From Streptomyces chryseus (GTDB taxonomy: Bacteria; Actinomycetota; Actinomycetes; Streptomycetales; Streptomycetaceae), in contig NZ_BMVO01000010.1 of NCBI RefSeq assembly GCF_014650755.1, forward strand, positions 156,402 through 220,401: a stretch of DNA of 64,000 nucleotides, given 5' to 3'. How positions within the stretch are numbered: position 1 is the stretch's first letter; each line of letters opens with the position of its first letter. Position numbers and translations under genes: made by a program. Positions 58,450 to 64,000 of the stretch are shown here, piece after piece. The notes beneath the pieces are model-generated. The model was given only the letters and a program-made list of their open reading frames with translations. It searched no databases and was not told the origin of the DNA.

Positions 58450-59540
58450 GCACTGGCATGGAAACAAGAGGAGAGCCTGTGACCCCGGCGAACACGGTCG
58501 ACGACACCACGGTGGACATCGCCGCCCTTCTGGAGCGCGGCCGCACCCTGTCCACTCCGGTGCTGAAGGCCGCCGTGGAACGGCTCGCGCCGCCCATGGA
58601 CACCGTCGCGGCGTACCACTTCGGGTGGATCGACGCCCAGGGGCGGCCCGCCGACGGCGACGGCGGCAAGGCCGTGCGGCCGGCGCTCGCCCTGCTGTCG
58701 GCCGAGGCGGCCGGCGCGGCGCCCGAGGTCGGCGTGCCCGGCGCCGTCGCCGTCGAACTCGTACACAACTTCTCCCTGCTCCACGACGACCTGATGGACG
58801 GCGACGAGCAGCGCAGGCACCGCGACACCGTGTGGAAGGTGCACGGGCCGGCCCAGGCGATCCTCGTCGGCGACGCGCTGTTCGCGCTGGCCAACGAACT
58901 CCTGCTGGAGATCGGCACCGTCGAGGCGGGACGCGCCACGCGCCGCCTCACCACCGCGACGCGCAAACTGATCGACGGCCAGGCGCAGGACATCTCCTTC
59001 GAGCACCGCGAGCGGGTCACCGTCGACGAGTGCCTGGAGATGGAGGGCAACAAGACGGGCGCGCTGCTCGCCTGCGCCGTGTCCATCGGCGCGGTGCTCG
59101 GCGGCGCGGACGACCGTACGGCCGACACACTGGAGGCGTACGGCTACCACCTCGGTCTCGCCTTCCAGGCCGTCGACGACCTGCTCGGCATCTGGGGCGA
59201 CCCGGACGCCACCGGCAAGCAGACCTGGAGCGACCTGCGCCAGCGCAAGAAGTCCCTGCCCGTCGTCGCGGCGCTGGCGGCCGGCGGACCGGCGTCGGAG
59301 CGGCTCGCCGAGCTGCTCGCCGCCGACGCCAAGAGCAACGACTTCGACAGCTTCTCCGAGCAGGAGTTCGCCGCCAGGGCGGCTCTCATCGAGGAGGCGG
59401 GCGGCCGCGACTGGACGGCGCAGGAAGCCCGCAGGCAGCACGCCGTCGCCATCGAGGCGCTGGACGGCGTCGACATGCCCCCGCAGGTCCGAGCGCAGCT
59501 CACCGCGCTCGCGGACTTCGTCGTCGTACGAAAGAGATGA
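58446..59540 (+). CDS. Polyprenyl (farnesyl/geranylgeranyl-type) diphosphate synthase
   Basis: A 364-residue trans-prenyl chain-elongating enzyme that condenses IPP with allylic diphosphates, here most likely making farnesyl diphosphate for squalene. The first Asp-rich motif is LLHDDLMDGD (about 108-117), the second AFQAVDDLLGIWGD (about 239-252); KAVRPALALLSAEA is the conserved IPP-binding Lys/Arg region. The residues just before the first motif (HNFSLLHDD) control chain length, but product length cannot be read reliably. The ATG at 58446 overlaps hpnE and has AGGAGG; a GTG at 58479 with AGAGGAG is a good alternative. Confidence 0.9.
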   Translation: MSTGMETRGEPVTPANTVDDTTVDIAALLERGRTLSTPVLKAAVERLAPPMDTVAAYHFGWIDAQGRPADGDGGKAVRPALALLSAEAAGAAPEVGVPGAVAVELVHNFSLLHDDLMDGDEQRRHRDTVWKVHGPAQAILVGDALFALANELLLEIGTVEAGRATRRLTTATRKLIDGQAQDISFEHRERVTVDECLEMEGNKTGALLACAVSIGAVLGGADDRTADTLEAYGYHLGLAFQAVDDLLGIWGDPDATGKQTWSDLRQRKKSLPVVAALAAGGPASERLAELLAADAKSNDFDSFSEQEFAARAALIEEAGGRDWTAQEARRQHAVAIEALDGVDMPPQVRAQLTALADFVVVRKR

Positions 59541-59572
59541 TCAGCATCCGCCTCATATAACTCGCATGTCGC

Positions 59573-59612
59573 CGTCCGGTGCCGGGACCCGCCGTAAACC
59601 CCGCACCGGACG
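59573..59612 (+). other. Hairpin in the leader between prenyl synthase and shc
   Basis: CGTCCGGTGC (59573-59582) and GCACCGGACG (59603-59612) form a perfect 10-bp stem, extendable by GGG/CCC after one mismatch, in the 121-bp gap before shc. It may be an internal attenuator, an RNA-stability element or a processing site separating the squalene and cyclase halves of the operon. Confidence 0.5.
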
Positions 59613-59661
59613 ACGTCGGACCCCAGCACAGCAGATGACCAACTGCCACGAAGGGGAAACC

Positions 59662-61752
59662 ATGACAGCGACGACCGACGGGAGCCCCGGGGCCATGAAG
59701 CCCCGCGCCGCCGCGGCCAGCGAATTTACCGACACCCATACCCGCCTGCACTCCCCCACCGACCAGCACACCGGCGGCAGAGCGGGGAGTGCCGACAGCG
59801 CTCCGGTCACCGCCGACGTACCCGCCGATGTCACCGCCGACGTCATGGGCGCGGCGCGACGGGCCACGGACCGCGCGGTCGCGTACCTGCTCGCACGGCA
59901 GGACGAACAGGGCTGGTGGAAGGGCGACCTCGAGACCAATGTGACCATGGACGCCGAGGACCTGCTGCTCCGTCAGTTCCTCGGTCTCCAGGACGAGAAG
60001 ACCTTCACGGCCGCCGCCCTCCACATCCGCGGGGAGCAGCGCGGCGACGGCACCTGGGCCACCTTCCACGGCGGCCCCGGCGACCTCTCCACCACCATCG
60101 AGGCGTACGTCGCCCTGCGGCTTGCCGGGGACCGTCCGGACGATCCGCACATGGAACGCGCCGCGGCCTGGATCAGGGCGCGCGGCGGCATCGCCGCGAG
60201 CCGCGTCTTCACCCGGATCTGGCTGGCGCTGTTCGGCTGGTGGAAGTGGGACGACCTGCCCGAGCTGCCGCCCGAGCTGATCTTCCTGCCGTCCTGGTTC
60301 CCGCTCAACATCTACGCGTTCGGCTGCTGGGCCCGGCAGACCATCGTGCCGTTGACCGTGGTCTCGGCGAAGCGGCCCGTGCGCCCGGCGCCGTTCGCGC
60401 TCGACGAGCTGCACACCAGCCCCCGTCTGCCGAACCCGCGGTCCCGCCGTGCGACGCCGATTGGCTGGGAGGGCGCCTTCGAGTTGGTCGACAAGGCCCT
60501 GCACGTCTACCGCAAGGTCGCGCCGGCCAGGCTGCGGGGCGCGGCGATGAGGAGCGCGGCCCGCTGGATCGTGGAGCGGCAGGAGAACGACGGCTGCTGG
60601 GGCGGCATCCAGCCCCCGGCCGTGTACTCCCTGATCGCGCTGCACCTGCTCGGATACGACCTGGACCACCCGGTGATGCGCGCCGGCCTGGAGTCGCTCG
60701 ACCGGTTCGCGGTGTGGCGCGACGACGGCGCCCGCATGATCGAGGCGTGTCAGTCGCCGGTCTGGGACACCTGCCTCGCCACCGTGGCGCTCGCCGACGC
60801 GGGGGTACGGCCCGACGACCCGGCGCTGGTCAAGGCCGCCGACTGGATGATGAGCGAGCAGATCGTACGGCCCGGAGACTGGTCCGTACGCCGTCCCGGA
60901 CTGGAGCCGGGCGGCTGGGCGTTCGAGTTCCACAACGACAACTACCCGGACATCGACGACACCGCCGAGGTCGTCCTGGCCCTGCGGCGCGTCGCGCACC
61001 CGGACCGGGCCCGGACGAAGGCCACCGTCGACCGTGCCGTCCGCTGGACCCTGGGCATGCAGTCGAAGGACGGCGGCTGGGCGGCCTTCGACGCCGACAA
61101 CACCAGCGCCTTCCCCAACCGGCTGCCCTTCTGTGACTTCGGCGAGGTCATCGACCCGCCGTCCGCCGACGTCACCGCCCACGTGGTGGAGATGCTGGCC
61201 GTCGAAGGCATGGCGCACCACCCGCGTGCCCGGCGCGGCATCGAGTGGCTGCTGGCCGGACAGGAGCCCAACGGCTCCTGGTTCGGGCGTTGGGGCGTCA
61301 ACTACGTGTACGGGACGGGGGCGGTTGTACCGGCGCTGACGGCGGCCGGGCTGCCCACCTCCCATCCCGCCGTCCGCAGTGCCGTGACGTGGCTGGAATC
61401 CGTCCAGAACGACGACGGGGGCTGGGGCGAGGACCTGCGTTCGTACCGTGAGGCCGGCTGGGCCGGGCGCGGGGTCTCGACCGCTTCGCAGACCGCTTGG
61501 GCGCTGCTCGCCCTGCTCGCGGCCGGGGAACGGGACGCCAGGTCCGTCGAGCGCGCGGTCACCTGGCTGGCGGCGACCCAGCGGGAGGACGGCTCCTGGG
61601 ACGAGCCGCAGTTCACGGGCACCGGGTTCCCGTGGGACTTCTCCATCAACTACCACCTCTACCGGCAGGTCTTCCCCCTCACCGCGCTCGGGCGGTACGT
61701 CCACGGGGAGCCCGTCTTCCCCGACCTGGGCGCCACCCGGGAAGAGACCTGA
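59662..61752 (+). CDS. shc: Squalene-hopene cyclase
   Basis: A 696-residue monotopic membrane enzyme that cyclises squalene to hopene/hopanol. The catalytic DxDD motif is D430-I-D432-D433 (YPDIDDTAEVV), and QW repeats (Q-x3-G-x-W) recur along the protein, for example QDEQGWW, QSKDGGWAAF, QNDDGGWGEDL and QREDGSWDE. An N-terminal extension of about 65 residues before ATDRAVAYLLARQDEQ is longer than in Alicyclobacillus and of low complexity. The ATG at 59662 has AAGGGGA 6 nt upstream; an in-frame ATG at 59566 is unlikely. The stop overlaps hpnG (TGATG). Confidence 0.95.
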   Translation: MTATTDGSPGAMKPRAAAASEFTDTHTRLHSPTDQHTGGRAGSADSAPVTADVPADVTADVMGAARRATDRAVAYLLARQDEQGWWKGDLETNVTMDAEDLLLRQFLGLQDEKTFTAAALHIRGEQRGDGTWATFHGGPGDLSTTIEAYVALRLAGDRPDDPHMERAAAWIRARGGIAASRVFTRIWLALFGWWKWDDLPELPPELIFLPSWFPLNIYAFGCWARQTIVPLTVVSAKRPVRPAPFALDELHTSPRLPNPRSRRATPIGWEGAFELVDKALHVYRKVAPARLRGAAMRSAARWIVERQENDGCWGGIQPPAVYSLIALHLLGYDLDHPVMRAGLESLDRFAVWRDDGARMIEACQSPVWDTCLATVALADAGVRPDDPALVKAADWMMSEQIVRPGDWSVRRPGLEPGGWAFEFHNDNYPDIDDTAEVVLALRRVAHPDRARTKATVDRAVRWTLGMQSKDGGWAAFDADNTSAFPNRLPFCDFGEVIDPPSADVTAHVVEMLAVEGMAHHPRARRGIEWLLAGQEPNGSWFGRWGVNYVYGTGAVVPALTAAGLPTSHPAVRSAVTWLESVQNDDGGWGEDLRSYREAGWAGRGVSTASQTAWALLALLAAGERDARSVERAVTWLAATQREDGSWDEPQFTGTGFPWDFSINYHLYRQVFPLTALGRYVHGEPVFPDLGATREET

Positions 61753-62429
61753 TGGGCCCGCCGGATCCGACGGATGCCGCCACCGGGCCGCCGTCGGCGC
61801 GGCCCGCACCGCTGCTGATCGCCTGCGCGCTCGGCATCGAGCAGTTCGCGCTGCGCAGCGGGCACGGCAAGGACGCGCCGGAGTCCGTGACCGTACTGCG
61901 TACGGGCATGGGGCCCAAGGCGGCGGCCGCTGCCGTCAGGGGGGCGCTCGGCGAGGGAAGTCCCATCCCGGACGCGGCCGTCATCGCGTCCGGATTCTGC
62001 GCGGGGCTCGTCCCCGGGATGCACCCCGGGGACCTGATCGTCGCCGACGAGACACGCGGGCCGCACGGCAGTTCGGCCTGTACGAGCGTGGAGCTGCTCG
62101 CGAAGGCGCTGAGCAGGGCCGCGCCGGGGCGCACCGTCCACACCGGCACCCTGCTGGGCTCCGACCACGTCGTACGCGGCCCCGAGCGGGCCGAGCTGCG
62201 GACCACCGGGGCGATCGCGGTGGACATGGAGTCCGCCGCGACGCTCGGCAGTGCACTGCGGGTGGGACCGCGTCCCGTTGCGGCCGTACGGGTGGTAGTG
62301 GACGCTCCGGAGCACGAGCTGGTCCGTATCGGGACGCTTCGCGGGGGAATATCGGCCTTTCGTGTTCTCCGTGCCGTCCTACCGGCACTTTTTGAATGGC
62401 ACCGTTCTTTGCTGCTCCCCAGGAGGTGA
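61752..62429 (+). CDS. hpnG: HpnG, adenosylhopane nucleosidase/phosphorylase family
   Basis: A 225-residue nucleoside phosphorylase-like (PNP/UDP superfamily) protein. It removes adenine from adenosylhopane to give ribosylhopane. Family features are LLIACALGIEQFAL, the phosphate/ribose region VLRTGMGPKAAAAAVR, GFCAGLVPGMHPGDLIVADET and, near the C-terminus, AIAVDMESAATLGSAL, the ribose-binding Met-Glu and the base-contacting region. The ATG overlaps the shc stop and probably relies on coupling. It is followed 5 bp later by hpnH, whose product makes its substrate. Confidence 0.9.
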   Translation: MGPPDPTDAATGPPSARPAPLLIACALGIEQFALRSGHGKDAPESVTVLRTGMGPKAAAAAVRGALGEGSPIPDAAVIASGFCAGLVPGMHPGDLIVADETRGPHGSSACTSVELLAKALSRAAPGRTVHTGTLLGSDHVVRGPERAELRTTGAIAVDMESAATLGSALRVGPRPVAAVRVVVDAPEHELVRIGTLRGGISAFRVLRAVLPALFEWHRSLLLPRR

Positions 62430-62434
62430 GCCAG

Positions 62435-63457
62435 ATGGCCATGCCGCTCCGCCAGACCATCAGGGTCGGGACGTATCTCTTCGAACAGAAGCTCCGCAAG
62501 CGTGAGAAGTTCCCGCTCATCGTCGAGCTGGAACCGCTCTACGCCTGCAACCTCGCGTGCGAGGGCTGCGGCAAGATCCAGCACCCGGCGGGAGTCCTGA
62601 AGCAGCGCATGCCCGTGGCGCAGGCCGTGGGCGCGGTCATGGAGTCCGGCGCCCCGATGGTCTCCATCGCCGGCGGCGAGCCCCTGATGCATCCTCAGAT
62701 CGATGAGATCGTCCGGCAGTTGGTGGCGAAGAGAAAGTACGTGTTCCTCTGCACCAACGCCATGCTGTTGCGCAAGAAGATCGAGAAGTTCACGCCGTCG
62801 CGGTACTTCGCCTTCGCCGTGCACATCGACGGGCTGCGGGAGCGGCACGACGAGTCGGTGGCGAAGGAAGGCGTCTTCGACGAGGCGGTGGAGGCGATCA
62901 AGGAGGCCAAGAAGCGCGGCTTCCGGGTCACCACCAATTCCACGTTCTTCAACACCGACACCCCCCAGAAGATCATCGAGGTGCTCAACTACCTCAATGA
63001 CGACCTGGAGGTGGACGAGATGATGATCTCGCCCGCCTACGCGTACGAGAAGGCTCCCGACCAGGAGCACTTCCTCGGCGTCGAACAGACCCGCGAGCTG
63101 TTCAAGAAGGCCTTCTCGGGCGGCAACCGGCGACGCTGGCGGCTGAACCACTCGCCGCTCTTCCTGGACTTCCTGGAGGGCAAGGCGGACTTCCCGTGCA
63201 CGGCGTGGGCGATCCCCAACTACTCGCTCTTCGGCTGGCAGCGCCCCTGCTACCTGATGAGCGACGGGTACGTCCCGACGTACCGGGAGCTCATCGAGGA
63301 CACCGACTGGAGCAAGTACGGCCGGGGCAAGGACCCGAGGTGCGCCAACTGCATGGCGCACTGCGGCTACGAGCCGACGGCCGTCCTCGCGACCATGGGC
63401 TCGCTCAAGGAGTCCCTGCGCGCGGTCCGCGAGACGGTCTCGGGAAACCACGGGTGA
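62435..63457 (+). CDS. hpnH: Adenosyl-hopene transferase HpnH (radical SAM)
   Basis: A 340-residue radical SAM enzyme that attaches the 5'-deoxyadenosyl group to hopene, the first step of side-chain building in extended hopanoids. The [4Fe-4S] motif is C38-x3-C42-x2-C45 (YACNLACEGCGK); SIAGGEPLMHP is the SAM-binding GGE element. The C-terminal part (DFLEGKADFPCTAWAIPN and CYLMSDGYVPTY) with RCANCMAHCGYEP is typical of HpnH. The ATG at 62435 has a strong AGGAGGTGA 5 nt upstream. Downstream hpn genes for further tailoring are not in the window. Confidence 0.95.
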   Translation: MAMPLRQTIRVGTYLFEQKLRKREKFPLIVELEPLYACNLACEGCGKIQHPAGVLKQRMPVAQAVGAVMESGAPMVSIAGGEPLMHPQIDEIVRQLVAKRKYVFLCTNAMLLRKKIEKFTPSRYFAFAVHIDGLRERHDESVAKEGVFDEAVEAIKEAKKRGFRVTTNSTFFNTDTPQKIIEVLNYLNDDLEVDEMMISPAYAYEKAPDQEHFLGVEQTRELFKKAFSGGNRRRWRLNHSPLFLDFLEGKADFPCTAWAIPNYSLFGWQRPCYLMSDGYVPTYRELIEDTDWSKYGRGKDPRCANCMAHCGYEPTAVLATMGSLKESLRAVRETVSGNHG

Positions 63458-63461
63458 CGTC

Positions 63462-64000
63462 ATGAGTGGTGGTGAGCCGGTGGCACTGGGTCTTCCCGGG
63501 CTGTCGGCCCGGCCGTTGGCGGTACGTCGCCTCTCGCGGCGTATCCAGGTCGGGTCGGTGGCGGTCGGCGGGGACGCGCCTGTCTCGGTGCAGTCGATGA
63601 CGACCACGAGGACGTCCGACGTCGGCGCGACGCTCCAGCAGATCGCGGAGCTGACGGCCTCGGGCTGTCAGATCGTCCGGGTGGCCTGTCCGACCCAGGA
63701 CGACGCGGACGCGCTGGCGACAATCGCGCGCAAGTCGCAGATCCCGGTGATCGCGGACATCCACTTCCAGCCGAAGTACGTCTTCGCGGCGATCGACGCC
63801 GGCTGCGCGGCGGTGCGGGTCAACCCGGGCAACATCAAGCAGTTCGACGACAAGGTGAAGGAGATCGCGAAAGCGGCCTCCGACGCAGGGGTCCCGATCC
63901 GGATCGGTGTGAACGCCGGGTCCCTGGACCGGCGACTCCTGGAGAAGTACGGGAAGGCGACGCCGGAGGCGCTCGTCGAGTCCGCGCTGTGGGAGGCGTC
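63462..64000 (+). CDS. ispG: 4-Hydroxy-3-methylbut-2-enyl diphosphate synthase IspG (5' part)
   Basis: The first 179 codons of IspG, the MEP-pathway iron-sulfur enzyme that converts MEcPP to HMBPP. The TIM-barrel start is visible: RRIQVGSVAVGGDAPVSVQS (about 26-45), MTTTRTSDVGATLQQI, then VADIHFQPKY-type text (IPVIADIHFQPKYVFAAID) and AVRVNPGNIK. The C-terminal domain with the three cluster cysteines is beyond the window. It follows hpnH by 4 bp, so isoprenoid supply is co-transcribed with hopanoid synthesis. Streptomyces genomes may carry another ispG copy elsewhere. Confidence 0.93.
   Translation, partial: MSGGEPVALGLPGLSARPLAVRRLSRRIQVGSVAVGGDAPVSVQSMTTTRTSDVGATLQQIAELTASGCQIVRVACPTQDDADALATIARKSQIPVIADIHFQPKYVFAAIDAGCAAVRVNPGNIKQFDDKVKEIAKAASDAGVPIRIGVNAGSLDRRLLEKYGKATPEALVESALWEA

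Noticed and set aside
59500..61809. Long open frame (over 750 codons) on the strand opposite shc
   Set aside because: It is antisense to a well-conserved cyclase and shows only the Gly/Arg/Asp/Val-rich composition of shadow frames in high-GC DNA. Similar long antisense frames oppose the GMC oxidoreductase, tex, the glucanase and the glycerol-1-phosphate dehydrogenase-like gene.

Overview
The window is about 64 kb of very GC-rich DNA with near-saturated third-position GC, GTG and TTG starts, AGGAGG-type ribosome sites and promoters that sit directly on the start codon. Together with a WhiB-like protein, an SsgA-like sporulation protein and a complete actinobacterial hopanoid operon, this points to a Streptomyces chromosome. 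The gene order (SsgA-like, beta-oxidation operon with MerR regulator, SCO6745-type protein, idi, hopanoid genes, ispG) resembles, from memory, the SCO6715-SCO6767 stretch of S. coelicolor. I saw no tRNA, rRNA, CRISPR array, transposase or TTA codon in an intact gene.

Layout. 0-10.6 kb: WhiB-like regulator, GMC oxidoreductase, secreted GH46 chitosanase, acyl-ACP desaturase with a palindromic operator, an ABC-F protein, an SsgA-like protein, a secreted BNR-repeat protein, YciI-like protein, endonuclease V, a small membrane protein and a saccharopine-dehydrogenase-like reductase. 10.7-17.4 kb: a beta-oxidation operon (CaiB-type racemase, acyl-CoA dehydrogenase, thiolase, FadB-like protein) facing a MerR regulator. 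17.4-18.2 kb: a decay scar holding a truncated macro-domain gene and the broken 3' end of a BBE-type FAD oxidase. 18.2-22 kb: CDF transporter, secreted sphingomyelinase-like phosphodiesterase, an orphan F0-b-like protein and an MpaB/DUF2236 protein. 22-26.1 kb: a secreted GH81 beta-1,3-glucanase and a LacI regulator sharing palindromic operators. 26.2-31.2 kb: three secreted peptidases (M1; then an X-Pro dipeptidyl-peptidase coupled to an M14 carboxypeptidase). 31.2-47.4 kb: BCCT osmolyte transporter, a protein of unknown function, a second ABC-F protein, Tex, a SCO6745-type protein, a GlxA-type regulator with a DJ-1 partner, enoyl-CoA hydratase, HdeD-like membrane protein, an HATPase, idi, a methyltransferase, a CDF transporter and galE.

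The most interesting part is 47.6-54.7 kb: a tightly coupled operon encoding two CDP-alcohol phosphotransferases, a nucleotidyltransferase, a homologue of sn-glycerol-1-phosphate dehydrogenase, a GT2 glycosyltransferase and a Wzm/Wzt (TagGH)-like ABC exporter. Inferred role: make a CDP-activated polyol phosphate, transfer it to a lipid or glycan acceptor, glycosylate the product and export it, giving a surface phosphoglycolipid or phosphodiester glycopolymer that I cannot match to a described pathway. A perfect hairpin terminator separates it from the hopanoid operon.

55.0-64.0 kb is the hopanoid operon: hpnC, hpnD, a small coupled ORF, hpnE, a polyprenyl synthase, shc, hpnG, hpnH, then ispG, which runs off the window. 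Farnesyl diphosphate is converted to squalene (HpnC/D/E), cyclised (Shc) and extended with an adenosyl side chain (HpnH, then HpnG). Idi at 44 kb and IspG supply isoprenoid precursors.

A recurring theme is translation control. At least ten starts show a TANNNT hexamer 7-9 nt before ATG, as expected for leaderless mRNAs. Two operons (the phosphotransferase operon and hpnC) begin with a short upstream ORF that abuts or overlaps the first enzyme gene.
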